From an uncultured Clostridia bacterium (GTDB taxonomy: Bacteria > Bacillota > Clostridia > Oscillospirales > Ruminococcaceae), in NCBI GenBank assembly GCA_945876435.1, contig CAMCOD010000014.1, positions 1 to 48,945 on the forward strand: 48,945 bases of DNA, written 5' to 3'. Below are positions 34,848 through 42,175 of this stretch, in pieces; the stretch's first letter is position 1, and every line of letters begins with the position of its first letter. The position numbers and the translations under genes are program-made. A model generated the notes under the pieces. That model worked only from the letters and a program-made list of their open reading frames with translations. It was not told the origin of the DNA and did no database searches.

Positions 34848-34876
34848 TTGACTTTTTGCGCCTTCCGGGTTATAAT
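34848..34876 (+). promoter_or_regulatory. Promoter of tRNA-Lys
   Basis: TTGACT (34848-34853), a 17-base spacer and TATAAT (34871-34876), 39 bases before the tRNA. Confidence 0.88.
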
Positions 34877-34915
34877 AATTAAGCAATATCCGAGAGACAG
34901 AAAAACAGGAAATTT

Positions 34916-34991
34916 GACTTACTAGCTCAGCTGGCAGAGCACCTGACTTTTAATCAGGGTGTCCGGAGTTCGAATCTCCGGTAGGTCACCA
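34916..34991 (+). tRNA. trnK: tRNA-Lys(UUU)
   Basis: A 76-base cloverleaf: acceptor GACTTAC with GTAGGTC (one G-U pair), D arm with AGCTCAGCTGGCAGAGC, anticodon stem CCTGA/TCAGG with loop CTTTTAA (anticodon TTT at 34949-34951), T arm with GTTCGAATC and an encoded 3' CCA (34989-34991). Confidence 0.97.
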
Positions 34992-34992
34992 A

Positions 34993-35026
34993 AAAACCTC
35001 ACACGTTGGTGTGAGGTTTTTCTTTT
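34993..35026 (+). terminator. Terminator after tRNA-Lys
   Basis: AAAACCTCACAC (34993-35004), GTTG loop, GTGTGAGGTTTT (35009-35020), then T-rich sequence. Confidence 0.9.
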
Positions 35027-35086
35027 TTCTGTCCAGTGGATAGGGAAACCAATACAGAAAATATGCACAAAAAAGCGGAAATGGAA

Positions 35087-35114
35087 TTGCCAAAGCCCAC
35101 AAAACGTGCTATAG
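35087..35114 (+). promoter_or_regulatory. Promoter of the MATE gene
   Basis: TTGCCA (35087-35092), a 16-base spacer ending in TGC and TATAGT (35109-35114). Confidence 0.65.
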
Positions 35115-35169
35115 TCTTTAGCGTGAAATTTTCGCGGCTGTTTTTTGAAATCCTTGAGAAGAGAGGCAA

Positions 35170-36510
35170 ATGAATATGGTTCGTGATATGACAAAAGGAT
35201 CACCTTGGCGGCTGATTCTGCAATTTTCCGTTCCAACGGCGCTGGGCTTGATTTTTCAGCAGCTCTACAGCATGGCGGACACCATTATTGTTGGGCGTTT
35301 TCTGGGTGTGGATGCCCTGGCGGCAGTTGGGTCCACCAGCTCTCTGAGTTTTTTGATCATTGGTTTTATGCAGGGGATGTGCAGCGGCTTTTCCATCCCG
35401 GTCGCCCAATATTTTGGGGCGAAGGATGAGGAAAAGCTTCAGCGTTCTGTGGCAAACGGAGCCTGGGTGTCAGCGATTCTCGGTGCGCTGATCACCATCG
35501 TGACCGTTTTGGGCACGGATTGGATCCTTACGATCATGCAGACGCCGTCCAACATTTTTGAAGGCGCCAGCACTTATATCCGCATCATCTTTCTGGGCAG
35601 TTTAGCCACTGTGCTGTACAATCTGCTGTCCAGCTACTTGCGGGCCATGGGGGACAGCAGGACACCGCTGGTCTTTCTGGTGCTTTCTTCTGTGTTGAAT
35701 ATTGTGCTGGACTTACTTTTCATTGTCAGCTTTGGCATGGGCATTGCCGGCGCGGCCTGGGCTACGGTACTGAGCCAGCTGATCTCCGGACTGCTGTGCC
35801 TTGTGTTCATTGGAAAGAAGTTCCCGGCTCTGCATGTGGCAAAGAAAAACATCCCTCTGCGTGGGGAATACGCCGTTCAGCACCTGAATGTGGGCGTGCC
35901 TATGGGTCTGCAGTTCTCCATTACAGCCATTGGCTGCGCCGTACTCCAAGGCGCAACCAACACCCTGGGTTCCGACGCGGTTGCGGCAATTACCGCCGCG
36001 GGGAAGGCCATGTGCATCTTCCAGTGCTTGCTGGATGCTCCCGGCCTGACCATGGCAACCTACTGCGGACAGAATTTGGGAGCCGGGGAGCCGGAGCGCA
36101 TCCATTCCGGTGTGAAGCAGGGCCTGATTTTCTCCATTCTGCTGTCTGTGTTCAGTGGGGTGCTGGTGCTTCTGCTGGGTTCCAAGGTGGGTCTGCTGTT
36201 TATCGATAGCAGCGAAAGCGCGATTTTCGCCATGATGGACGAATATTTCTTCTGGAACGCCATTTTTTACCCGCTGCTGGCCTTTTTGCTGGTGGTGCGC
36301 AACTCGGTGCAGGGTATGGGCTATACGGTACCTGCCATGGCGGCCGGTGTTTTTGAAATGGTGGCAAGATCGGTGGTGGCTCTGTTCTTTGTGGGCAGTT
36401 ACGGTTATACCGCGGTCTGTCTGGCCAATCCGGCAGCATGGCTGGCGGCGGATGTGCTGCTGATCTATGTGTATGTGGGCCTGATGAAACGGATGGGCGT
36501 ACTGGATTAA
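35170..36510 (+). CDS. MATE-family efflux transporter
   Basis: A 446-residue, twelve-helix multidrug and toxic compound extrusion protein, driven by a cation gradient. MATE features: N-terminal MTKGSPWRLILQFSVPTALG, LFQQLYSMADTIIVGRFLG-type first loop (FQQLYSMADTIIVGRFLG), VAQYFGAKDEEKL and, in the second half, ITAAGKAMCIFQCLLDAPG and CGQNLGAGEPERI. The pattern is that of the DinF-like/NorM-like branch common in Clostridia. Standalone gene with its own promoter. ATG 35170 has GAGAGG upstream; ATG 35176 is a possible alternative. Substrate unknown. Confidence 0.93.
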   Translation: MNMVRDMTKGSPWRLILQFSVPTALGLIFQQLYSMADTIIVGRFLGVDALAAVGSTSSLSFLIIGFMQGMCSGFSIPVAQYFGAKDEEKLQRSVANGAWVSAILGALITIVTVLGTDWILTIMQTPSNIFEGASTYIRIIFLGSLATVLYNLLSSYLRAMGDSRTPLVFLVLSSVLNIVLDLLFIVSFGMGIAGAAWATVLSQLISGLLCLVFIGKKFPALHVAKKNIPLRGEYAVQHLNVGVPMGLQFSITAIGCAVLQGATNTLGSDAVAAITAAGKAMCIFQCLLDAPGLTMATYCGQNLGAGEPERIHSGVKQGLIFSILLSVFSGVLVLLLGSKVGLLFIDSSESAIFAMMDEYFFWNAIFYPLLAFLLVVRNSVQGMGYTVPAMAAGVFEMVARSVVALFFVGSYGYTAVCLANPAAWLAADVLLIYVYVGLMKRMGVLD

Positions 36511-36521
36511 AGGAAAAACAA

Positions 36522-36556
36522 AGAAAAAAGACCTCCCAACGGAAGGTCTTTTTTCT
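36522..36556. terminator. Bidirectional terminator between convergent genes
   Basis: AGAAAAAAGACCT (36522-36534) pairs with AGGTCTTTTTTCT (36544-36556). T-runs on both strands serve the MATE gene (+) and the hemolysin III gene (-). Confidence 0.88.
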
Positions 36557-36563
36557 ATCTTTA

Positions 36564-37217
36564 CTATAATACCACATAGATCAGCACCGTCAGGAAGTGG
36601 AAGAAGGTGCCCAGCAAAATGAACAGGTGGAACAGTTCGTGGAAGCCGATGACTTTGGAGAAGTTGGGCTTCTTGAAAATGTAGCACAGTGCGCCGATGG
36701 AGTAGCTGATGCCTTCGCAGAGCAGCAGAGCCACCGCGCCGGCAGGCAGTAGGCTAAGACTCTTCCAGTCAAAGAGGATGCTCCAGCCCATGATCAGATA
36801 AATGGCGGTGGAAAGCCATCTTGGAGCACCCATCCAGCAAATTTTCAGCACAGATCCTCCCAGAGCCACTGCCCAAAGTGCCAAGGAGAAGAGGATCCCT
36901 TTGCTGCCCGGCATATATTTCAGGCAAATTGGCGTATAGCTGCCGGCGATCAGGACGAAGATCATGGAGTGGTCCAGCTTGCGCAGCCGATCCAGCACCT
37001 TTTGCGGCGCGTTGGAATAATGATACCAGCTGCTGGCGCCGTAGAGCAGCAGCATGGAGATGCTGAATACAAGGACCGATGTTAAAGTAATGGGGGAAAA
37101 ATCGGCCGTAAAGGTAAAGGTCAGAAGAAAAGCAGCCTCAGCCAGTGCCAGAAGTACGCCAAGAAAATGGGTAAAGCTGTTGACCGGTTCCCGGGCATTG
37201 GAAAAATAGCGAATCAT
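36564..37217 (-). CDS. trhA: Hemolysin III/PAQR-family membrane protein (YqfA/TrhA-like)
   Basis: A 217-residue, seven-helix membrane protein of the hemolysin III (TIGR01065) group in the PAQR superfamily. Conserved residues: NSFTHFLG near the N-terminus, SSWYHYSN, LDHSMIFVLIAGSYTP and FHELFHLFILLGTFFHF; the histidines form the presumed metal site. Members influence membrane lipid state rather than acting as true hemolysins. ATG (complement of 37215-37217) follows a perfect AGGAGGT. Divergent from the DUF1836 gene with a shared 140-base control region. Confidence 0.93.
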   Translation of the reverse strand: MIRYFSNAREPVNSFTHFLGVLLALAEAAFLLTFTFTADFSPITLTSVLVFSISMLLLYGASSWYHYSNAPQKVLDRLRKLDHSMIFVLIAGSYTPICLKYMPGSKGILFSLALWAVALGGSVLKICWMGAPRWLSTAIYLIMGWSILFDWKSLSLLPAGAVALLLCEGISYSIGALCYIFKKPNFSKVIGFHELFHLFILLGTFFHFLTVLIYVVL

Positions 37218-37235
37218 AAAATACCTCCTAAACGC

Positions 37236-37264
37236 ATTATATAGTATTTAATACTACTTTATAA
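37236..37264 (-). promoter_or_regulatory. Promoter of the hemolysin III gene with internal palindrome
   Basis: On the - strand: -10 TATAAT (37236-37241), 17-base spacer, -35 TTATAA (37259-37264). The spacer holds TAGTATTTAATACTA (37242-37256), a perfect inverted repeat with a central base, a likely operator. Confidence 0.65.
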
Positions 37265-37304
37265 TATTATTATAATCATGTTGTGAGGAAATATCAAGTA
37301 TATC

Positions 37305-37333
37305 TTGTAAAAGTTCAAAAAATATCGTATAAT
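37305..37333 (+). promoter_or_regulatory. Promoter of the DUF1836 gene
   Basis: TTGTAA (37305-37310), a 17-base spacer and TATAAT (37328-37333), 26 bases before the start codon. Confidence 0.75.
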
Positions 37334-37359
37334 AGCGGTGAGAAAATGGAGGGATCACA

Positions 37360-37905
37360 ATGACACAGCAAGAAATCAGCAGCCTTTTACAGGAAATCTC
37401 CGGCCAAAGCCACCTGAAACCGGAGCAGATCCCGGAGCTGAGCCTGTATATCGACCAAATTCTGACCCTGTTTTCCTGTGGAAGTGCCGAGGAGCGGGCC
37501 CTGACCAAGTCTATGGTGAACAATTACAGCAAGGAGAAGATGCTCCGTCCCATGAAAGGCAAAAAATACAGCCGGGAGCAGGTGCTGCAGCTTCTGCTGG
37601 TCTGCCGGCTGAAATCCGTCCTGTCCATGGAGCAGATCAAGAGCCTGACCCAGGCGCTGATGGAGCAGGAGGAGGGAGAAGAGCGGCTGGAGGAGATATT
37701 GAACGCCGCCGACTGCCAGAAGCAGCTTTTTGCCGAGACGGTGGAATTCTTTTGGCAGAGAAGCCGGACAAATCTTTCAGAAGATTTGTGTCCATCTGAC
37801 AGCGCGGCGCTGATTCTGGCTTTTTGCCAGCTCAGCGAGCTGTTTGCTCAGGCGGCCTGCCGCACAGCGGAGCGCACGTTTTTCCCAAAAGAAGGAGAAA
37901 AATAA
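37360..37905 (+). CDS. DUF1836 domain protein, probable DNA-binding regulator
   Basis: A 181-residue cytoplasmic protein. Residues about 45-110 fit the DUF1836 pattern: ALTKSMVNNYSKEKMLRPMK, KKYSREQVLQLLLVCRLK and SVLSMEQIKSL, which resembles the MerR-like winged helix (N-Y-x-K followed by a K-Y-S turn). The C-terminal half is helical. Function is not established for the family. Divergence from the hemolysin III gene, with a palindrome in that gene's promoter, suggests it is the local regulator (inference). ATG 37360 follows GGAGGG. Confidence 0.85.
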   Translation: MTQQEISSLLQEISGQSHLKPEQIPELSLYIDQILTLFSCGSAEERALTKSMVNNYSKEKMLRPMKGKKYSREQVLQLLLVCRLKSVLSMEQIKSLTQALMEQEEGEERLEEILNAADCQKQLFAETVEFFWQRSRTNLSEDLCPSDSAALILAFCQLSELFAQAACRTAERTFFPKEGEK

Positions 37906-37956
37906 AGGGGACGCTACTTAGTTTGTGCGGAAAATCGGTAAAATAAAACAGCAAAA

Positions 37957-37996
37957 AAAGGAAAACAGCCTGCTTTTCAGCAGGCTGTTTTCCTTT
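37957..37996. terminator. Terminator between DUF1836 and HPr-like genes
   Basis: A 17-bp stem (37957-37973 with 37980-37996), GGAAAACAGCCTGC against GCAGGCTGTTTTCC, flanked by A and T runs so it can serve both strands. The stretch 37997-38111 holds no gene I can support. Confidence 0.75.
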
Positions 37997-38111
37997 CTAA
38001 GGGAGAATGTTGAGATAAGGGGAAGGGAATATCAATCAATCTATGTTTTGCCATTTGGCGGAATTGTCTTACGTTTGGCCCTGAACGCCACAGCGTCAGG
38101 TGCCGTTGTTT

Positions 38112-38339
38112 TTAAGCAGGCTGTTTTACTGCCCAGGAACGGATGGCCCGCATAAAGCGCTTGTCCTCGGTGACAACGCGAACTGGTTTTTTGCAGTCCA
38201 GAGACAGAATTTCCTGCATATCCTTAGCGTCCAGCATCGTCTCATCGGTATGTACGCCGATGTCGGAGTCGAACTGCCAGGCCAGCTTGACAAAGTCAGT
38301 CCATTCCTTTTTGGAATTTAGTTGAACATACTGAGTCAT
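38112..38339 (-). CDS. Small HPr-like protein lacking both phosphorylation sites
   Basis: A 75-residue protein aligning by eye with HPr (DFVKLAWQFDSDIGVHTD against the A-x-LVQ-A-S-KFD-DINL region; DAKDMQEILSLD against NLKSIMGVMSLG). There is no GIHARP motif, so no phosphorylatable His15, and the position of regulatory Ser46 is Asp40. It is not full PTS HPr and not Crh, which keeps Ser46. ATG (complement of 38337-38339) follows a strong AAGGAGGA site. Divergent from hprK, whose product acts on HPr Ser46. A 13-base piece of its 3' end (38115-38127) repeats part of the terminator at 37979-37991. Confidence 0.75.
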   Translation of the reverse strand: MTQYVQLNSKKEWTDFVKLAWQFDSDIGVHTDETMLDAKDMQEILSLDCKKPVRVVTEDKRFMRAIRSWAVKQPA

Positions 38340-38554
38340 AAAAATCCTCCTTCCGATCCTTAGTATATCCGCTTTTTTAAAAAGCGCAAGGGCATTTTGC
38401 CTTCGAAAAAAGGAATTAACGGAACTTTGTACATTTAATGAAAAGAGAAGAAAAAGGCCGCAAAAAAACTGGTGACTTTGACAATAAAATAACAGATCCT
38501 TCGACGGAAAAAGAAGGAATTTTGCAGGATAAGAAATCCAAAAATTCAAAATCC

Positions 38555-38596
38555 GCCGGTGGAAAAAGCAAAAAGGCCTCAAGCAAATCCACCGGC
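38555..38596. repeat. Long-loop inverted repeat upstream of the hprK promoter
   Basis: GCCGGTGGA (38555-38563) and TCCACCGGC (38588-38596) are perfect complements separated by 24 bases. The gap 38340-38713 also holds the hprK promoter, a leader hairpin, and an open frame 38438-38635 that I do not accept as a gene. Confidence 0.5.
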
Positions 38597-38602
38597 TACC
38601 GG

Positions 38603-38631
38603 TTGAGTTGTACAGGGAAAAATGCTATAAT
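38603..38631 (+). promoter_or_regulatory. Promoter of the hprK-murB-rapZ-whiA cluster
   Basis: TTGAGT (38603-38608), a 17-base spacer ending in TGC and TATAAT (38626-38631). Confidence 0.82.
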
Positions 38632-38676
38632 ATAGCTGTATATTTTTGACCGGATCTTTTGTGAGAAGGGAAATCC

Positions 38677-38692
38677 CCTGTCCGCGGACAGG
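38677..38692 (+). promoter_or_regulatory. Leader hairpin next to the hprK ribosome site
   Basis: CCTGTCCGCGGACAGG is a perfect 16-base palindrome ending just before GGAGGAAAGGGAGG and ATG 38714. It could hold a factor or modulate translation; too short to be sure. Confidence 0.4.
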
Positions 38693-38713
38693 CCGGAGGA
38701 AAGGGAGGAAAAT

Positions 38714-39631
38714 ATGGGATATAAAATTACCCTGGACAAGCTGGTAAATACCTTGAAGTGGGAGCCGATCTATCTGCCCCGTGAGATCAACCAGCTGGAG
38801 GTGGGCTCACCGGAGGTCAACCGTCCCGGTTTGCAGCTCAGCGGCTTTTACGAGGGCTTCCAGCCGGAACGCATCCAGATCTTCGGCAACTCGGAGATGG
38901 ACTATCTGCTCACCTTTACCCCGGAGCAGCAGAAAAATACCATGGAGCTGTTCTTCAGCCATCAGATGCCCGCGTCTGTTTTCTGCCGGGGCACCGTTGT
39001 GCCGGATTATATTATCGAACTGGCGAAAAAATACGAAAGCCCGCTGTTCCATTCGGAGCAGGCTCCCTGTGAGCTGATGGCTTCGATCATGTCCATCCTG
39101 AATGTGGAGCTGGCTCCCCGCATCACCCGGCACGGCGTTTTGATGGAGGTTTACGGCGAAGGCGTTCTGATCATGGGCGAAAGCGGCGTAGGTAAAAGCG
39201 AAACCGCCATTGAGCTGATCAAACGGGGGCACCGGCTGGTTGCGGACGATGCGGTGGAGATCCGACGGGTGTCCGACCGGACGCTGGTGGGCCAGTCTCC
39301 CGACAACATCCGCCATTTTATGGAGCTCCGAGGCGTTGGCATCATCAATACCCGCCATATTTTCGGTATCGGCGCGGTAAAGATGAGCGAAAAGGTGGAT
39401 CTGATCGTGAAGCTGGAAAACTGGGACCCGCATAAGGTCTACGACCGGATGGGTCTGGACGATGAGTACATGGAAATTCTGGGCCTGAACATCCCCTGCC
39501 TGACGGTACCGGTAACGCCGGGCCGAAATCTTGCCGTGATTATTGAGGTTGCCGTCATGAACAGCCGCCAGAAAAAGCTGGGTTACAACGCTGCCAAAGA
39601 GCTGCTGGCAAATCTGGGCATGAGTGAATAA
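38714..39631 (+). CDS. hprK: HPr kinase/phosphorylase
   Basis: Bifunctional enzyme that phosphorylates and dephosphorylates Ser46 of HPr, the trigger of carbon catabolite repression in Firmicutes. The 305 residues hold an N-terminal domain (1 to about 130), Walker A GESGVGKSE (about 154-162), HRLVADDAV, and the family signature with MELRGVGIINTRHIFGIGAV followed by PVTPGRNLAVIIEVA. Length is normal. First of a run with murB, rapZ, GNAT and whiA; an HPr-like gene lies upstream on the other strand. Confidence 0.96.
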   Translation: MGYKITLDKLVNTLKWEPIYLPREINQLEVGSPEVNRPGLQLSGFYEGFQPERIQIFGNSEMDYLLTFTPEQQKNTMELFFSHQMPASVFCRGTVVPDYIIELAKKYESPLFHSEQAPCELMASIMSILNVELAPRITRHGVLMEVYGEGVLIMGESGVGKSETAIELIKRGHRLVADDAVEIRRVSDRTLVGQSPDNIRHFMELRGVGIINTRHIFGIGAVKMSEKVDLIVKLENWDPHKVYDRMGLDDEYMEILGLNIPCLTVPVTPGRNLAVIIEVAVMNSRQKKLGYNAAKELLANLGMSE

Positions 39632-39659
39632 TCCGGCGCAAAACCTGATAAAATGCCTA

Positions 39660-39687
39660 AGAGGAGCGGGATTTTTCCGGCTCCTCT
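39660..39687 (+). terminator. Weak hairpin between hprK and murB
   Basis: AGAGGAGC (39660-39667) pairs with GCTCCTCT (39680-39687); only a short CTTT follows, so read-through is likely. Confidence 0.45.
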
Positions 39688-39752
39688 CTTTCCAAAAACA
39701 AGATACTGCGTCAACGTGGTATGATTTTCCGAAGAAAGGTTGGAACGGATCG

Positions 39753-40667
39753 ATGGAAGAAGCATGGATGAAGGAGCTGGCCGGCTGCTGTGAGGCGCTT
39801 GGCTGCCGCTGGGAGGCAGGAGAGCCTCTGGAAAAACATACGACCTTTCGCGCCGGAGGTCCGGCGGAGCTGCTGGCCCATGTTCAAACCGGGGAACAGT
39901 GCGCCGCTTTGCTGAAAGCGGCAGAGGGATTGGACATTCCGGTGCATATTCTGGGCAAAGGCTCCAATCTGCTGGTGGCCGATGAAGGGGTCAAGGGCCT
40001 GGTGCTCCATATGGAGCCGAAAAAGGAGCCTTTCTGCCGTCAAGAAAACGAAATCCGGGCCTGGGCGGGGGAAAACCTGTCGGCGCTGTGTCTTTTTGCT
40101 CTGGAGCAGGGACTAAGCGGACTGGAATTTGCCTACGGTATTCCCGGTTCGGTGGGCGGAGCGGTCTATATGAACGCCGGCGCCTATGGCGGTGAGGTGA
40201 AGGACTGCCTGACACAGGTGACATTTCTGGATGAACAGCGGCAGCTTCGGACGCTGCCGGCGAAGGAACTGGAACTGTCGTACCGTCACAGCCGCTTCTG
40301 CGGAACAAATTGTGTGATTTTAGAGGCTGTTTTTTCCCTAAAAGAAGGAGAAAAGACGGCGATCAAAGCCGCTATGGATGAGGTGATGGAGAAGCGCCGG
40401 GACAAGCAGCCCCTGGAGCATCCCAGCGCGGGCAGCACCTTCAAGCGCCCGGAGGGAGCCTTTGCTGCTGCCCTTATTGACCAGTGCGGATTGAAGGGCC
40501 TGCGGGTCGGAGGGGCCAGCGTCAGCGAAAAACACGCCGGCTTTATCGTCAACGACCGGAAGGGAAGCTGCCGGGATATTCTGGAGCTGATCCAACAGGT
40601 TCGGAAAACCGTGGAGGAAAAAACCGGCTACCGTCTGGAAACAGAGGTGGAATTTTGGGGCAAATAG
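39753..40667 (+). CDS. murB: UDP-N-acetylenolpyruvoylglucosamine reductase
   Basis: FAD/NADPH enzyme that makes UDP-MurNAc for peptidoglycan. The 304 residues show HTTFRAGGPAELL and LGKGSNLLVAD in the FAD domain, GIPGSVGGAVYMNAGAYGGE, the catalytic serine in HPSAGSTFKRPEG and the terminal TEVEFWG with the proton-donor Glu. This is the type II MurB of Gram-positives. ATG 39753 is chosen with GAAAGGTTGG upstream; the frame is open back to 39624 but those codons overlap hprK and the hairpin. Confidence 0.94.
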   Translation: MEEAWMKELAGCCEALGCRWEAGEPLEKHTTFRAGGPAELLAHVQTGEQCAALLKAAEGLDIPVHILGKGSNLLVADEGVKGLVLHMEPKKEPFCRQENEIRAWAGENLSALCLFALEQGLSGLEFAYGIPGSVGGAVYMNAGAYGGEVKDCLTQVTFLDEQRQLRTLPAKELELSYRHSRFCGTNCVILEAVFSLKEGEKTAIKAAMDEVMEKRRDKQPLEHPSAGSTFKRPEGAFAAALIDQCGLKGLRVGGASVSEKHAGFIVNDRKGSCRDILELIQQVRKTVEEKTGYRLETEVEFWGK

Positions 40668-40718
40668 GCTCCGAACGGACGTCGAAGGCTTTTTGACAGA
40701 GGAGAAGAGGGGACGTTT

Positions 40719-41594
40719 ATGCAATTTATCATGATCACCGGCATGTCCGGCGCGGGCAAGTCCATTGCTGTCCACGCCTTGGAGGATATGGGGGTCTACT
40801 GTGTGGACAATCTGCCGCCGGAGCTGCTGCAGCAGCTTTTTGAGATCTGTGCCCGCCAATCCGGCAAGGATGGCGAGCGCATCGCCATTGTGGCGGATGT
40901 GCGCAGCCTGAGCTGGTTTGCTTCCAACTCGCAGGATATGCTGAGCGCTTTGCAGAGCAGCGACCTGCGCATGATCTTTCTGGATGCCTCAGATGAGGAG
41001 ATTATCAACCGTTATAAAATGACCCGCCGGCGCCATCCTCTGCTGGGGGAGGAGTGCGGCTCTCTGGCGGAGGCGATCCAGCGGGAGCGGGAACTGCTCT
41101 CGGGACTGAAAAGCCGGGCAGACTATGTGGTGGATACCTCCCTGCTTTCCACCGCGCAGCTGCGCAGCCGGATCCAGGAGCTTTTTGCCCAGAATTCCGG
41201 GGAGAAGCTGGTGGTGAACGTAACGTCCTTTGGCTTCAAATACGGTATGCCCACGGACGCGGACCTGGTGTTCGATGTGCGCTGTCTCCCCAATCCTTTT
41301 TATGAGGAGAAACTGAAGGAGCTTAGCGGTCTGGACGAGCCGGTTTGCAATTTTGTGCTGGATTCTCCGCTTACGGAGGGCTTTTTGCAGCGGATCACCG
41401 ATTTTCTGGACTATATGCTGCCCCTTTACTGCAACGAGGAGCATAAAAGCCAGCTTGGTATTGCCATTGGCTGCACCGGCGGCCGCCACCGTTCGGTGGC
41501 CATCGCGCAGGAACTGTACGAGCATATTTCCAAAGCCGGTTATCTGGCGGTGATCAGCCACCGGGATATTCAGCGAAAAAAATTCAACCATTAA
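40719..41594 (+). CDS. rapZ: RapZ/YvcJ nucleotide-binding protein
   Basis: P-loop protein of the RapZ family: an RNase adapter in enterobacteria and a GTP/ATP-binding protein (YvcJ) in Bacillus. The 291 residues start with MITGMSGAGKSIAVHALED (Walker A 8-15), then VYCVDNLPPELL, LDASDEEIINRYKMTRRRHPL and the C-terminal GCTGGRHRSVAIAQEL. Full length. Preceded by GAGGAGAAGAGGGGA. Usually followed in Firmicutes by yvcK and whiA; here a GNAT gene stands in the yvcK position. Confidence 0.95.
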   Translation: MQFIMITGMSGAGKSIAVHALEDMGVYCVDNLPPELLQQLFEICARQSGKDGERIAIVADVRSLSWFASNSQDMLSALQSSDLRMIFLDASDEEIINRYKMTRRRHPLLGEECGSLAEAIQRERELLSGLKSRADYVVDTSLLSTAQLRSRIQELFAQNSGEKLVVNVTSFGFKYGMPTDADLVFDVRCLPNPFYEEKLKELSGLDEPVCNFVLDSPLTEGFLQRITDFLDYMLPLYCNEEHKSQLGIAIGCTGGRHRSVAIAQELYEHISKAGYLAVISHRDIQRKKFNH

Positions 41595-41620
41595 AATCCA
41601 TTGGAAGGAAGAAGAAAGAC

Positions 41621-42175
41621 ATGAAAACGGATCGCGTGGAACTGCGTCCCTTCCGGATGGAGGATCTGGAGGACGTTTTTGCCTACTGCAGCCAGGGCGG
41701 TGTAGGCGAAATGGCCGGTTGGGCCCACCATCGGGATATTTCCCAGAGCAAAGCCCTTTTGGAAACATGGATGGCGGATGAAAACAGCTTTGCCATTGTC
41801 CAGAAAGCCAGCGGCAGAGTAATCGGCCATATCTGTGCCCATCCGGACTCGGAAGAAGGACGGGCGGATACCAGAGAGCTGGGTTTTGTGCTGAACCGGG
41901 ACTTTCAGGGAAAGGGTCTGATGACGGAGGCAGTCCGGCAGATCCTCCGGCGCCTGGAAGCGCAGGGCATCCGTTATGTCTGGGCCTGCTGTTTCCAAAA
42001 CAATGTCCCATCCCGCCGGCTCATTGAAAAAAGCGGCTTTGCTTTCATTCAGGAAGGAAGCTATACCTCGAAAAGCCTGGGAAAAACCTTTCCCTCTTAC
42101 GAATACCGGATGGAGTTGAACTGCGGCCTTCCATCCGCAACGACTGCCGCATTACAGGAGTGTAAAAAATCATGA
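41621..42175 (+). CDS. GNAT acetyltransferase, RimJ/RimL-like
   Basis: A 184-residue acetyltransferase with the RimJ/RimL pattern: KTDRVELRPFRMEDLEDVF at the N-terminus, LGFVLNRDFQGKGLMTEAVRQIL (acetyl-CoA loop Q-G-K-G-L) and NVPSRRLIEKSGFAFIQEG. Substrate may be a protein N-terminus or a small molecule. It lies 26 bases after rapZ and overlaps the whiA start by four bases, so it is embedded in the rapZ-whiA transcription unit. Confidence 0.9.
   Translation: MKTDRVELRPFRMEDLEDVFAYCSQGGVGEMAGWAHHRDISQSKALLETWMADENSFAIVQKASGRVIGHICAHPDSEEGRADTRELGFVLNRDFQGKGLMTEAVRQILRRLEAQGIRYVWACCFQNNVPSRRLIEKSGFAFIQEGSYTSKSLGKTFPSYEYRMELNCGLPSATTAALQECKKS

Noticed and set aside
37979-38127. 13-base direct repeat AGCAGGCTGTTTT (37979 and 38115) as a mobile-element footprint
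   Set aside because: Too short, with one copy in a terminator stem and the other at a gene end; no inverted termini or transposase nearby.
38438-38635. Lysine- and serine-rich 65-codon open frame before hprK
   Set aside because: No ribosome site at a proper distance, the frame runs into the hprK promoter, and AT-rich A-runs explain the lysines. Coding cannot be excluded, but I cannot support it.
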